Notes: a model not told the origin generated them from the sequence alone. A stretch of DNA of 64,000 nucleotides from Pelodera strongyloides (GCA_036852015.1 JAANDG010000042.1:1-64000), one strand, 5' to 3'; shown: positions 1 through 13,634, counted from the stretch's first letter. Numbers and translations are program-made.

Positions 1-953
1 TGTATTGATTGTTAACCAGTCAACCGTTATTATTATTGATTGTTAACCAGTGAACCGTTATTGCAGTAGCGAATTATCCTAGAAAGCGTAGGAACCATTC
101 ATAATTCTAAAATAGATTGATTTGGGACCTTTGCAGCAAAACCAGGATTTCCCTATTGAGCATAAACGAGCCCTTCTCAAAAACAGTATAACTTCTCAAA
201 AACGGGATTACTAGTTTGTGTTACGTACTAGAACAAATTGCACTCTCGGAGGAACATATGTCGGACTTGCCAAAGTATTCTGTAAGCATTGGATTATGCA
301 TTGTAGATAGCCCTCCTGCTATTGGGTAGATTACTCTTTGAGTTGGCCGCTCCATAAAGCTCTTTTCAACGATCCCTTCTGCTATAACATGGAACAGGTG
401 TTGAGAGAGGAGCTTAGACTATAGATGCGCCTTGGAACAGAAACAACTGGAAAAAACTGAGAAGGTATGGTAGGAGGTTGCATTGGAAAAACCCTATCAG
501 ACCCTATTTTTTTCCATATGTTATTGTTTATCGGTCCGTCAGCAGGCGGAATAGTCGGAAAGAAACCGCTTTCCGGATTTCGTCTTTCTCACTCTGACGC
601 ACTCAGACATCACAGAATAAACGCATGGGCTTAGACAAATAGAGATCCGCAATGTGAAATCTAGGGTATGAAATTGTTTATAGTTCGGTGCTTACAATCT
701 GTTTTTCCTCCTTGACTGACTGAAGGGAGTCATTTCTCCGTCTAATTATGCGGTACACCTGAAGGCAAAAAAGTACCCTTAACCTAGCTGTAAAAAAATG
801 CATGCGTTGCCCCCGGCACCGCTACAAAAGGCTCACGCTCCTACAGCATTTGTTTATTGCAGCAGAGTTCTGTTGATTATTTGCAACTAACCGTCAATCT
901 TCTTTCCATAGGGCTAAACGCGTATTTGTTTTTCACCTTATTTGAAAATACGT

Positions 954-1077
954 AATTGATAGTCACATATGGCGTAGCTTAACACAGTGAATGCTTTTTT
1001 TGAAACTTGCCCTTTTAACAGGCAAGTTTCAAAAATGCATTCAATGCGTTAAGCTACGACATATGTGATTATCAATT
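954..1077. mobile_element. Foldback (hairpin) element, 124 bp
   Basis: Two arms of about 57 nt are near-perfect reverse complements around an 8-10 nt centre. The left arm begins AATTGATAGTCACATATG and the right arm ends CATATGTGATTATCAATT. Both share the inner blocks GTAGCTTAAC and TTTGAAACTTGCC. There is no coding capacity. The form is that of a small foldback MITE; no clear target-site duplication was recognised. Confidence 0.7.
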
Positions 1078-2311
1078 AACATGCGTCCATTGTTGTCCCT
1101 TGACCATCACGTCTCGTCATACATCCCCTGTGCCACCCTGTTGTCTAGTGTGGATTGCGTTGTAATGTCAAGCGTGCTATAACCGTCGACCGCATTGTTG
1201 ATCGTCTACTCATTTCACCATGTTGTTTTTGCACCTTCCTTGCGGGAGAGTTTCCCTGCGATGAAATTGAGCCCTTCTACTACTGTCCACTTTAATAACA
1301 GTATTGATTACTCAAAAGAACGTGTTCTCAAAAGAGAGCTCTAGAGTTACACAATCAATCTGGTGTTTGTGAAACATCCACGCACGCCATTTATGGCAGT
1401 TGGGAAACTTTGTACTTGCCTTCATGTGTGCGCAGAATGATATCTATAAGACAAAACACTTAATCAGCTAATGGAAATTTTTTTGCTCTTAAACAGTATC
1501 GAAACAGTTTCAACGGGTCGAGGGGATTAACAAATTAACATATTAGAGGCACTGCTCATTAAGCGGATATTGGTTTTGGGCAGTCAGAACAGTGCGCTGT
1601 TTGCAGGCCCTCAGACCTCGTTCAGGACCGAAGGGATGATGCCTGCGTTTCCTTCTCCAAACAATATTTCGTCCGCACTGCCACTGAAGTAGGCACCCTC
1701 GCCTTTGCACTGAAATTCCGTATATCAGAGACTCACCTTGTTTCAACGAACACGAGATTATCATGCCCAATCACACCATTCCTTTTTTTAACCTCAATTA
1801 GTTTTAAACAAAATATCGTCATCATCTTTTGTTTGAAACGGCATGCCATTGTGATTCCTTTGATGTCGTATTTCCTTTGATTCAAACAAAAATCACTACC
1901 TATATCCACAATTAACAACGCGCATAAAACCCCGGAATTTGAAATTGGCTGATTTTGGATTTCTTCAAACTGTACTTGGAGGTGACTCAGACTTGAATTG
2001 AAAATGCCGTTGGTGCGCACCAAAATAAAAAGCCGCAGACATTTCTTATCTCTTCACCCAATCTTTGTTCAGTCACTTATGCAAAGTGGACGGTGAGAAA
2101 GTTATTTCTTGCAGTACTATCAAATAGGAATAACTGACTGTGAGATGCAAAAAGTTTGTGACATTTGAAAGAAGTAGTCCAGTGTTACTTCTTGTTAGTG
2201 TTCCAAACGTCGATAGGTCGGCTATACAAGTGCATACTTCATTTACAAACAATTGATAGCAGTTAAATGATATCTTGTGCTTGATTGAATTCCTATAAAC
2301 TGGCATTAGCT

Positions 2312-2325
2312 CCCCCCCCCCCCCC
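2312..2325. repeat. Homopolymer run of 14 C
   Basis: One of several unusually long C or G runs in the window. Others are at 2794-2803 (10), 5344-5365 (22), 7626-7634 (about 9), 48938-48952 (15 G) and 50217-50234 (18). Long C/G runs stand out in an AT-rich genome. Confidence 0.9.
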
Positions 2326-3172
2326 GTGAGGTCATGTAATATTCCCAATCTTTGGCCAGTCCACAGATCATCATTTCGTCACATTCTATCCGTTGCAATA
2401 GTGTGTGATATTTGTGTAATTCGTCCTTTATCCCAGGGTCTTTTTCCGTGTTTTACACTTTTCACTACTTTACACAGTATACACGCACGTAACAGTGACC
2501 AATTCAATTCTGCTGGAGAGAATAAACAACAATAAGAAGAAAACTTTTTCTGCGTAATTTTTTTGTTAAATTATATATTTACAAAACTACTGTAATCTAA
2601 CAATAAGTTTTACTGTAGCATAAGTTCTGAAAATGGACGTTTCATATTGCTTCAACAAAACCACTCTCTGAAAAATATGACTTTTTTCTGCGAGCAAACA
2701 TAATATTTTTGTTACCAACAGCACGCATGCAAGGTGATTAAGTAGTCGTATTTATATGTAAATACCGCTTTGAAAATCGCATGAAGCCACCGACCCCCCC
2801 CCCTTGTTTTCTTTCTTAGTTCTCACTTATCCAGCGCCTCGTCACGTGGTTGATTTTTGTGTATTGAGTGTTGTTCTTCGGCAGTTTACAATGTTTCACA
2901 GCGATAATCTGAGTTCGAGACTGACGGCTCATTACAATGGAAGGTGCCTCTCGCCAGTACAACAGTTTACACAGGGGAACTTATCGTGGGAACTCAATTG
3001 CTAGAGGAATGACCCGTGGGAAACCAGATCATATCATTTTGAAGCATGAAACCAGTCATCATTGTTTGAAACACGCGAAAACGGGGGACTATAAAAGTAG
3101 CGCATACATTGTGAAAGTAAACGTAACGTAACCTTTGGAAAAGTAAAGGTAAAATAAAGCACATTGAATATA

Positions 3173-3220
3173 CTGTCACCGGAATCTAGGACCATTCTAA
3201 ATCCTAAATTCCGATGACAG
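3173..3220. repeat. Imperfect dyad, 19-nt arms
   Basis: CTGTCACCGGAATCTAGGA is followed after about 10 nt by the reverse complement of CTGTCATCGGAATTTAGGA, a match at 17 of 19 positions. It may be the remnant of a short inverted-repeat element. Nothing coding lies next to it. Confidence 0.4.
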
Positions 3221-5343
3221 TTATGACAGTTTCACCATTTCCCCAATAGGGATATTTTAGGGCCCTGGCAGTTATACATATTAGTGAGGGGTCGGCAGAT
3301 CCGAATTATCATTATTTAAACTAATCAATGCCCATTTGTCAACACGAACAGTTCGCCCGAAATATCAACATCGCTTTAAGGAACAACAATATAAGATGAT
3401 GTGAGAAGATTTCGCTTTGTATGTATCAATCGCTCTTTCGACATATGTAACTTGGGCACCACCCTAGATTATTTTAACGGATTATCTTTACAATACCCTT
3501 GTTATTCTTGGGCCCATACTAGAAAATAGGCATAACTTTTTATGCATGAACTTGTTTTTCCTTTATCCCTCCTTAATATGAATCGTTGTCTCTCGGTCCC
3601 GTCAAACCACTTTGGGGCCTTTCCATCGATCAATATTTCGTCTAACTTCGAGAGTAACTGAGCAAGGACCAGTTGCCAATGTTGCTTTTATATCCTGAGG
3701 CTCACAGAAACTTGTATTTAGAGCCGTGAGCAAAAAAATTGCGCATTGCTTCTTTTATATCAGTTTGTAAATCCTTCACAATAATGGACAATTTTGAACT
3801 GCCAGGGCGATATCATTGTGTTACGTTGGAAATATTAGCACCAGTTTTCGTGGCAATTCCGGGATGTCCCCTTTCTAAAAGCCTATCTAAATCCCGAATA
3901 GGCATACTCACTCGAGCAATGACAACTGTTATTGGAATGAGTTCTCTCGATCTCCATCAATCTACCGTCCCGCTCGAACACCCTATTCACGACCCAGCAA
4001 TGGCACAAAATCAATCGACGGAGCAGTTGGCAAACAATTGAAAATGGTCAAAACAAGCGAGACAAACTTGGCAAGACAGTCATAGAAGGCAATACAGGAA
4101 TCCAGAACAACAAATATTTCTTTTAATGGGGATAGTTATCTGTTTCTTAACGGGGTGTTCACACTGAGGCGAAATATACTGCATCCATAATAAACTTAAT
4201 TGCGTTAAGAATTAAGACACATTGCTTACTAGCATCTCTCCTCACTTTGGTAGTGTAAATTGACCAGTCGTCTTTCCAGACTCAGTATTTCTACCCCGCC
4301 TGAGGGAATCCGTTTTCTTTTGAAACATTAGCATTTTCTCATAACTCTCATATGGCGTTTCCATAATTATTACTCATTATTCAGCGACTCGACTGCTCCA
4401 CATGTGCAATCCGTCCAAATCTCTTCCCGAAAACCCGTATCAAAGTCAGAAATATAACTGCCTCCTCGGCACATAGTATTGAAATAACGCGGGCAAAGCC
4501 GTCACAAAGATATTTTGGAATACGAGAAAAATTCATCAAAGTCTAACAAATTCGCTTGTCAGCATACAATTTGCAACAAATGGAGCTTGCAAGCTTTCCT
4601 TCCGATAAAGACAATGACGGATTAGTAGTGTCTGATAGCGGGTTGTGTATTTGTCAGTGTGTGCTGATAGGATCGAGACTGTTCTTTTGCGCTCCAAAAA
4701 GCGAAAGTTGAGTGATCCGCCCGCTGGCAATTCGCTGGCAGGCAGCCGACCTCAAGGAGGAAACCCGGTTCCAGCTTGCCAGCTCTGAACCCAAGGTTAC
4801 CCCATCCCGCGCCCCCGCGATTCACTCCATTAATTCTCATCACTATTTAGCTTTCACTTTCTAATAGTGCTAAACCGTTGTGTAATTTCTTTTGGTTTCT
4901 GACCAAACTATATTTGACGTGTTTATCAGTATCCATGTACCAAAAAAAAAATACGAAAAATGTTAGTTCCCTATGCTGGATGCCTATGCCTCTATGTGAT
5001 TACCCGCTCTCGACATGTGGAACTTGTAGTGAGCGTGCGCAACTGAACAGATGACAGAGTTTTATGACTAGAGCGGCCGGACCGATCCGTGTATCAGGGG
5101 TCGCCAGACATGGATGAACCACGTACATCGTAGACTTGAGGCCCACATAAACTGCCAACAGTTTGAAAGACTGCCCAACGTTGCCTATCAAAATATTTTG
5201 AAACCACAACGTGATAATTGCAATAACAATAGGCTTTTTCTTTGAAAGATTTACTTGGATGAAATTTACTTGAATGAAATTGATCCGACAATATCGAGAA
5301 ACTTTTCAGAAATTTCCATTTTGCATCAGACAATCTTCAGTTA

Positions 5344-5365
5344 CCCCCCCCCCCCCCCCCCCCCC
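5344..5365. repeat. Homopolymer run of 22 C
   Basis: The longest C run in the window. The open frames running through it encode only poly-Pro/poly-Gly artefacts. Its exact length should be treated as uncertain because homopolymers are error-prone. Confidence 0.9.
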
Positions 5366-7848
5366 TCCTTCTTCCGCGCACCTTTCTCTGTACCTGCCAC
5401 ATGTGTCGAATGGGAAGTGCCAATTGCCAAGGAGGCAACCGGCGTCTCCTTTGAATTTCGCCCATCTATACTGACCCACAAGCTCCCGTCTCACAAATGG
5501 GTATTCTTCAATCACTTCCGAATCTTCTTATCGTCTCTCAATCCGCGAAAAGTGGCCGCATTTAAGACAATGTGAATGTTCGCAGAAAATATTTGTTCGC
5601 GGCAGGCTTTGACTAACTTTGATGTTGAGAGGAGCATTTGCATAATCTGCCTTGTATTGCAGGTCACATTGTTTAAAAGGTTAGGATTCTCGGCGTTCTT
5701 GTGTGTTTCCCTGCATTTATCATTCCTTCAAAGTACACCTTCAATTCAAGAACTCGAAATGGTTGCTCAATTGTATACTAATTGCTTCTTGCAAGCTTCA
5801 TCTCCTCTTTGTTGATTTCGATCTTTCGTCAGCTAGTGCAAGTGCCCGGTCATTATCTTCTGATCACTTTATCGATTGTGTTGAGTAGGCGGAGTCGTGG
5901 CAACTGTTCCTCCTCGGATGCCTGCCGAGGCCCTTTCGGGGCCGTTATTCCAAGTATACGGTGGCCGGCCCTCGCCCTCAATTACCATTCGACATTCCCA
6001 ATTCACTTGGAAACAAGATGCTTTCCAGTACTGTAAATGGTTTTTATTTCTTTCGAAACAATGTGTCTTCCTAAGTAAAATGAACTACACTGAACTTTTT
6101 CACCAATCTTTTCATTCAGCACCCGCCTCAATATAAATTGGACAGTCATGCAATCACTAGTGACTAGTGCATCAAGATTATTTTATGTGCAATTCACCCA
6201 CTCTCCTAATTAATGGTCTAAGTTTGTTATTATAAAGTGCGAAGTATATCGAGTCGGTAGTGCTCAAGTAACTCGACACCCACAATATCCGATTAGGTGT
6301 CACTGAGCAGTCAGTCAAAAGGGGTGAAACCGAACCTAGACCCGATTACCGCTTCTCACATCGAACCGCTGAATGACCCGCTGTGTACATACTGACCTTA
6401 CAGTGGTGCTTTATACTCATAAACACACCTTTTTCAACAACCGTGGGTGTTTTCCCTTGACATTTGCGACCTTACTCCTGTTTCAACATTTGGTCCGACA
6501 TTTGCCCATAATCCGCGCTCTCGCTCTTTTCTTGAACTAAACCATATGTGAGGTTTCTCGCGGCCCACAGAACTTCTGATTTTTTACTCTTTGACGGGGA
6601 GGGAGGATGACGCAAACCATTCATCTAGTTTAGCCAATTATAAAGAAAAAGAGAGTAGAGTTAAAAATTTGGATTGTTTTTCGGAAAGTGTTTTTATGAC
6701 TGGGTGTTCCTTTACTGAAGTCGTGCTTTGCTTTTGTTCTTGTTATTTGGCTTTTCCTATCTGGAACAAGTTGACAAGTTCTGTCAATTCCTTTCTCATT
6801 ACTACGAATTGTGCTATTGCAGACTGACAATATTTACCGTGTGTGCTAACGCTAGACACTGTTATTTCCTATATCATCTGAACAGCATGAAATGCCCTTT
6901 CAAAAATTCACGCCCTCATTTATTATATATCACTTTTCATTTCTCGTATTGGGCTCGAGTGCATGAAGGCGCGTGTTATTCTTGACATCAAACAGGTTGG
7001 ACACCCCTCCCTACCCACGACCAACTTGTCACCCTAATCGAAGAACCCTCAACCGCAACTCTCACTCATTGACAAACCATTGTTTATTTAACTAATAATA
7101 ATTCACGCAATTACAACAGTTGAGGCGCATCACTAGTGTATTGTAAAATACACATATTAGCCCGACTTGCTCTATCAGTGACATATATTAATCAAATTGT
7201 TCAAGAACGGATTGTCGTACTTGTGATCTCAAAGAGGAAAGCCGAACCTGTCGGGTTCCACAGTGCTTCGTTTTATGCGATTCTTTAGGATATCAGTCTC
7301 TGAGGTATCGACTCTTTAGTATCTCACTTACTGTCATTATTTGATCGTTCTTTATTTGATTCTTGTTAATTTGCATCACCACTACCAATGCATTAAAAGT
7401 AATAGAGTTTTTCAGGCTGATTAGTAATAATATGCATATAAAAGTAAATGTTGTATTTCATTCTTTGAATCATTATTTACCATTGCAATTTAAATTTGAT
7501 GTTGTTCAGCGCTTGCTGTATGAATTAAATGTTTATACAGGCGTTTGCATCCAGTCTTCAGTGATGCAACAGAGGCCTTATATAAAACTTCACGTTTCAC
7601 CGTTTCTTAGCGGTATACCAAAATACCCCCCCCCCTTCAATTGATAGCTCTCCTCTAACTTACACAACACACTGCAGTTATCATTATGTTTCTTTGTATG
7701 CTCGTATTTGTTTTGTAAGAAAGTTTGCACATACGTTCGTTTAACTTCTTTCCAGACTCCCCTAGTGAATCGTTAGTGAAAATGTCTAACTCGGTTCGAA
7801 AAGTTACTAAACAAAAAAAGATATTTTATTGCAGAACAATTCTCTCCT

Positions 7849-8646
7849 GAGGCCGTATTCACCACTCCGTTTACCCCTGGAGAAAACTGTCTCTCGGAGA
7901 AAATTTACCTAGAGAGCGAGAGAATGTCAAAAATTAGCATTCACCACTTTCTCTCCTTCCCCAAATATGTGTGGAGACAGGGGTAAATTGTGACCGAGGT
8001 TTGCTAGGGTAAAAAAATTTCAATTGGAGAATTTTCGAATTTTTTTAGTTATATGACTTTACACTATATTGAATATTGTATTTTTAGAGTTTATAGCATA
8101 TCTAACTTTTAAAAAAAAAGCTATTCTGCACTTTGCTTTAGTGCGGATTTTTGGCAGATGAATCTAACAATAGAATGTTTTAAAATAAATACCATGATTT
8201 GAACGATTTCTTAGTTTACTTTATCACTGGCAACTAATAAGACCTACTATACTAATATAGATTCAATCGTTTAGAAACATTTCGCTATGTCATGCGCAAA
8301 AAACAAGTTCCGAAAGTAAAAAATTAAGAAAAATGAGACTATAAATGATTAAAGTTAAATATAGTACAATCTAGACACTTGCAAAGTAGAAAAATAATGA
8401 AGCAATGAAAATTAGAAGTTAAATGTGACAAAACAAAGTAGTTTACTCCATTATTACATCATGCTTTTTCAAAATGGCACAGGAAAAAAAATAATCTCTA
8501 GTCAAAAATTCTCCATATGCAAAATTCCACGTGAATACGTTTGCAGTTCGGACATAGGTAAATTTTCTCCAAAGAGAGGGGTAAATCCTCTCTAGAGACA
8601 AGTTGTCTCTAGAGAAATTTTACCCTCGAGTGGTGAATACGGCCTC
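7849..8646. mobile_element. MITE-like element with 19-bp perfect terminal inverted repeats
   Basis: GAGGCCGTATTCACCACTC at 7849-7867 is exactly the reverse complement of 8628-8646. Inside each terminus, related sequences continue (CTCTCGGAGAAAATTTACC on the left; AGAGAAATTTTACC and CTCTAGAGACAA blocks on the right), giving imperfect subterminal inverted repeats. The 800-bp body is AT-rich and has no open frame, so a non-autonomous DNA transposon is the best reading. I could not define a convincing target-site duplication. Confidence 0.75.
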
Positions 8647-9727
8647 TGTTTTTTTTTCTTGATTCCTTAATATGTTTCAGAGTGAAATTAGTCAGTATGT
8701 ATCATGGTCAACTTGTGAAATATTGTTGAATTCAGCGGTCCATACCGAAGTTCTTGTTTCTCTGAGCTTCCATAGCAAGTCATCTTCGTTGCTCTCGTAT
8801 ATCCCATTACTGCCTCCGCTCAGGCGGCTGCCCTGGTCCACTACCGTAATCATCGATTCACCAGCTCCTACTCTCTCCTTGTCTGCATCTCTATGGCCCG
8901 CACTGCGATTCCGTTGGACATCAACCTCTCTCCCACCTCAACTGCGTTGTGTGTGCGTTCTCTCCTCATTTTGAAAATCGTCTTCACTCCTCCCCTCCGT
9001 GTGCTCCTACAGTAGTCCACAGATTCTCTATGCCTTACTTTTTTCTGGATTACCTCTCTGCATTCTGCAATATTTTTCGCCCTCGGTCTCTTTTCTCTCG
9101 CTCCTTTAATGTTCTGGTTGCCATTTCAATATTTCGCGGTCTCGTCCGGGAACGAGTTTCCAATTGATAACCTAACTGTCAGTGCTTCCTAACCTTACGC
9201 GTATCATCAACAACCTCGCCATCGAACAGAACAGTCGGCCACCTACAACCTCGCCACCTTTTTCAGCAGGGGTAATTCGAAAACACGATCACAATGCTAT
9301 TATGTTTATGCCAGAGAGATCACCTAAATGAATGACAAGTGCATACCAAGACATATTGTGCATGTGTGGGATATTACAATGCTTCATGCTCGTCATTCGA
9401 TGCCTTCTAACAATTATATATTAGCGTAACTATTCCTCTCCTATAGTTTGCTTCATATCTCGCTTTGTTTATAATGAAACTTCATGATGCGTCAGTACTC
9501 TTGTCTGAGAGGATGATTCTCCGCAATAACTTTTAATACACGAAGTAGTATATTTTTTCCGCTTCCCGCCTCTTTCTTATTCTCCGATACTCAATGAAAA
9601 CAGACCAGATGAAGTGTTTCAGATAGTGGTTGTCGTCGCGTAATGTCCGCGCAGTAGTCGCTCTATCCTGGAACTGTTCAACCTCGTCGATTTCTTGCAT
9701 TCTACGTCAACGAACACCACATCTAAC
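8647..9727 (+). promoter_or_regulatory. Upstream region / likely 5' UTR and promoter of the zinc-finger gene
   Basis: The 1.1 kb between the MITE-like element and the first ATG of the zinc-finger gene is pyrimidine-rich on the + strand (about 8750-9170) and contains open frames of up to about 100 codons. I regard these as low-complexity artefacts: they are Ser/Leu/Pro-rich, lack start context and do not splice into the downstream gene. No TATA box or specific site was recognised. Confidence 0.35.
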
Positions 9728-12700
9728 ATGGAAGTGCAACCGCAGTTGCAGAGCTGCCACCTACTGCAGCACAACATTTATGAGGGAATCAAGGCTGAGA
9801 TCCCATCCAATCATCAGAAAACACACAACATCTACGAAGGGATCAATATCAAGAGTGAACTCTCCTCAAGTTCACAAAAGGCCCAATCATCGAAGAGCTT
9901 TTCTGGTTAGTGCTGCATATTTGCATGCCAAAACCGTCCGAACTAACTCGATTAACCCGTCCGTCCGCTTCTCTTTCATGATTGTCTGAACGAATATATG
10001 ATTTGATTTCTGTCCACGATATTGTAATATCAGTCTCATTGTTTCACGTTTGTTCTTTGTTGTAATTAGTTTCGATTCAATGTTCTAAATTTGAGCACTG
10101 TTCGATTAACTCGTCCGTCCGTTTAACACTAACTTATTGTCTGAATGTACATCGCATGTTGTGATTGATTATTCCTGTATGTCGTGTGCTTATTAGAATC
10201 GATTGATTTACTCTTTTCAGTTGGTTGCTCCGAAGATATGTTATTCGGAGTGAATGCTTTCAATCTACATACTCCTTTCTGTCAACCGGCCACCAATAAC
10301 AACCATGAAACGATCAATCACAATTCAAAGATGCCCAGTAAGTTTCGTTCCTTCACAGATTTCTTGAGCTGAGTTGCATGCTAAGTGGATGTCAATACAC
10401 ATGAAGTAGAGTAGTTAGGGAGAGCATCCGTGTTTACGGTGTTCTTAAGGTCGCACGCTGACTGCAGATCGAAAACGACCCTATCCGTGCAATCTGTGTC
10501 CCTCGAGGTTCGGATCCAAAATGGAACTGGAGGAGCATCAAAACAGCCACACTGGAATGAAGCCCTTCGAATGTGATGTGAGTATCTTGAAACAAATCAA
10601 CATATTTATTAATTCTTCGTAAAATAGTACATGCATTGGTTTGCAGCAATACAGTTGCAAGTCAGTGATATCAAAGTTTTTTCCTTTTTAGAATGGTATT
10701 TGTGTAATTCGGTGGTATGCATGCGAAAGATCAATATTGAAAACCATGAGAAATGGCAAGTGGCATATTTTAGGTGTGCAAAGCGCGATTCAACCGAAGA
10801 TCTACACTGTGGAATCACAAAAGAATTCATTCGGATGCAAAACCCTTCGTCTGCACAGTTTGCCAGATGACGTTTAAATGGAAAAACAGTCTGAAATGTC
10901 ATAAGGTACCATTTTGCTAACCAGGCGAATAGTCTAGAATAGGGTGATTTTAGGCGTGCTTTTAGCGTGCAAACTTTATACTTTTCAAATGCGAACACTG
11001 TCAAACAGTTGTTAATTTAACGATGTTAAGGAAATGCACTTGCGGAAAAACGAATCTTCTTCAGTATTGGATAATGATCTCCGTCAATTAACATACGCCA
11101 CGGCAGCAAAGCGGCGACTGGTACGTTGAGAATCCCCTCATTTAGACACTGAATATTACAGTATATCTTTTTGCTTATTAGCTAACAACAGTTTTCCACA
11201 ATTGTTGTGAACCTGTCACTCTACCTCCCTATCTTTCTCTTTCTGTTTCTCTGTCTGAATCTCTTTCTGTCTCTCTGTCACTCTCAAGGTTCTGCTCAAT
11301 CTCGCCTTGTGGCCTGCATATGCCTAGTTGATGACCCGTCTCGTATGCCGAGTATGAAATATTAACGTGGCACGTGTCAACAGTTGTCTTCCATTCGCTT
11401 CTAAGACAGCAATTGTGCATATCCAAGGGCTGCCCTTCCCTCAATAATTTTGACATGGACGATGAATTACGCACATAAAATAATGGGGCCGGGGGTGGGC
11501 AGCGATCATTATTTTGTGAAGTGTTTAGTGGTGTATTGTGAGCTAGTTTAGCTCATAATCAGAACGGGGATATATTCCCATTTGGTATCCAAAGATCGCG
11601 GGCAGTGACAGAAACATGAAGCTCTTTACAACTTATATATAACTTGCGTTTCTATGTGCAACTTCGCCTATAGCACTTCCGTCTTAACTGCTCTGCTTGT
11701 AGATGCAATTGATGGAAGAAGGGGATGGAACGAACCCAGCAACAAGTTCTGCCTCAAGTGTTCATTCACAACCACTGATCACTACATCAAGTCCGAAGAA
11801 GAAAGCCAACAAGAACAATCAGGTACACTTCAATCTGCGTATGTTTGGAACAAGTCTATTTCTTTAATTTCCAAAATTCATAAACAAGTGCTTTGAAAGA
11901 TTACATGAACCATTTCAGCATCTGAACAATGCGGCCGCTTTGAATCAATCAATGCAGCAATTGTCGAATGTGAGTGCTTTGTTTTGTTGATATTCCTATG
12001 GTTCGTTCGGTTTTCATTATTCATAGTGCTTTTTTTGTGTAATGATAGTGACCAATTTCAGGATATGTCAAAAAGCTGGCTTCAATCGTCCCTTCTTCAC
12101 TCCGGTGACCATCCCCTTGATTTGGACACCTCTTCATTGGATACTTTGGTGCATCAAAGCAATCAGAACCTACTTGTCCATCTGTGCAGGTAGAATATCA
12201 GACAGAAATATTAAGACAGGTGCATACAGTCGTATATAATAATTATATTATTATATGAGGCTATATGTACTTGAATAACACAACCGCATCGCATTTTAAT
12301 CGCTCCTAAATAATCACGTTTTCAGCATTTCAACAGCACGTAAGGTACAGTTAACGTTCGTTGTGTTGAATATTCTTTTGGTGTTTGGTGCGCTTATATT
12401 TCCGGGTATCATGGTGTTATTTTTGGTGGTCCGTCGGCTTTTTCTTGTTTAAGCACATTGAAAATTTTCCGGGAATTTCCATGATCACGGTAACCACCAC
12501 CCCCTCATGAACACTCGCGAATATTTTGAATATCATAAAATATTTTCAATTTAGCACGGATATGGACCCTCGGCACGCGTCATCGCTTCTAACGGGAGAT
12601 GATCCAAATTCAATGCTATCAAATCAGCTATTTGCCGATATGAAACCGGAAGTGAACCTATTGCACACCGATTTGCAGGTGGGTAAAGACATCTTCCGAT

Positions 12701-13634
12701 CAACGGAAACAAAATATATATTCACCACACTGACTACAAAAGTTTAACATCCCATCAATGTTTAGGATTTCCAGTTCAATTACACAGGGAATCTGTTGAA
12801 TACGGGAATGAACAATGGCAACACGCAACTCAACATTCCAATGCCAATTGTTTCCAATTTGGTAAATATTCCCAGAATCAATGGATTGAACAACTCGCAA
12901 CAGTTGGTGAGTGAATACTTCAAAGTTTTAAGGAAGCAAAACAAACGACTTCGTACAATAAAAGGTTCACATTAGGGCAGAAATCAAGAGGTTTTCTGAG
13001 AATATTTTGATTTTGTCTGCATACTGTAATTACATAAATGGGACAGTTCACGTGCATTAATCCCGGGGCATAGATTTCATATAAACAAAGTATTAGTCAT
13101 CGAACTCTTTATTGGAAAATATGTGGCGGAATGTCGAAACAAATTCTAAAAATGAGATCAACAAATTGTTTTAGCCATCCGTTCACCATCTCACCTCCAC
13201 CAGTCTTCCATCAGTTAGTGTGAATGTTGACTACAACCTCCCTGGGGAAAATATTCAGACCAACGTGGCACATCCCCAGTATGTGGTTACTTCACAACCG
13301 GACATGATGCTCAACCAGTCTGCGGTCTCCTATCAACAACAGGTACTGTCTGGGGCTGTTACTTTAGTAAACTACCTTTACTTTGATATAATGACGTGTT
13401 CTTCGTTTCTCTTATAAGTAATTAATGTGTGTTCTATTTAAGCTGGACAACTGTGTTGTGATCACTTCTGGACAAGAGTACGTGCCCAATTTCGACTACA
13501 GTATGTTGTCGCAGACTGGATATTCAATGAACGAGAGTGAAAATCCCTCACAACCGATGAACAATGCCCAATCACAACAACAGGCAGACATGTGTGGTAA
13601 CGATGACAAGGGACTACCTTTCGAGCAATGGTGA
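9728..13634 (+). CDS. Three-finger C2H2 zinc-finger transcription factor (516 aa, 12 exons)
   Basis: Probable sequence-specific DNA-binding regulator of the nucleus. Exons (all frame-compatible): 9728-9905, 10221-10337, 10468-10577, 10774-10905, 11031-11120, 11703-11822, 11919-11969, 12062-12189, 12555-12678, 12766-12906, 13175-13342, 13443-13634 (stop TGA). Three adjacent C2H2 fingers lie at about residues 106-126 (CNLC...HQNSH), 134-154 (CDVC...HKRIH) and 162-182 (CTVC...HKEMH). The linkers are HTGMKPF and HSDAKPF; only the first resembles the classical TGEKP type. A basic stretch (AAKRRL) and a Lys-rich KKKANKNN segment follow and may act as nuclear localisation signals. The C-terminal 300 residues are Asn/Gln/Ser-rich and low in complexity, as in activation or prion-like regions. 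An in-frame upstream ATG at 9695 would add 11 residues. I do not recognise the orthologue. Confidence 0.88.
11227..11290. repeat. Polypyrimidine tract within a zinc-finger gene intron
   Basis: An intronic run of TCTCT/TTTCTG/TCTGTC words between exons 5 and 6 of the zinc-finger gene. The opposite-strand open frame through it is an Arg/Glu artefact. Confidence 0.7.

Larger units (their letters stand above)
1..7848. other. Gene-free left flank
   Basis: No reading frame here has the signs that mark the real genes in this window, such as consecutive frame-compatible exons or a recognisable domain. The short open frames are unsupported. The stretch holds a foldback hairpin at 954-1077, poly-C runs at 2312-2325, 2794-2803 and 5344-5365, and a small dyad at 3173-3220. 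A GC-richer patch at about 5830-5990 could be a promoter or CpG-like patch but has no adjacent coding exon. Confidence 0.6.

Noticed and set aside
5255..5575. A 106-codon frame through the 22-C run
   Set aside because: Depends on poly-Pro from the homopolymer. Overlapping frames in all three phases are open for the same reason, and there is no splice context.
8672..9167. Coding exons upstream of the zinc-finger gene
   Set aside because: Pyrimidine-rich Ser/Leu/Pro frames that neither splice into the gene nor resemble a domain.
12325..12339. A mini-exon in the zinc-finger gene between exons 8 and 9 (after TTTTCAG)
   Set aside because: Including it shifts the downstream frame; direct joining of 12189 to 12555 keeps it.
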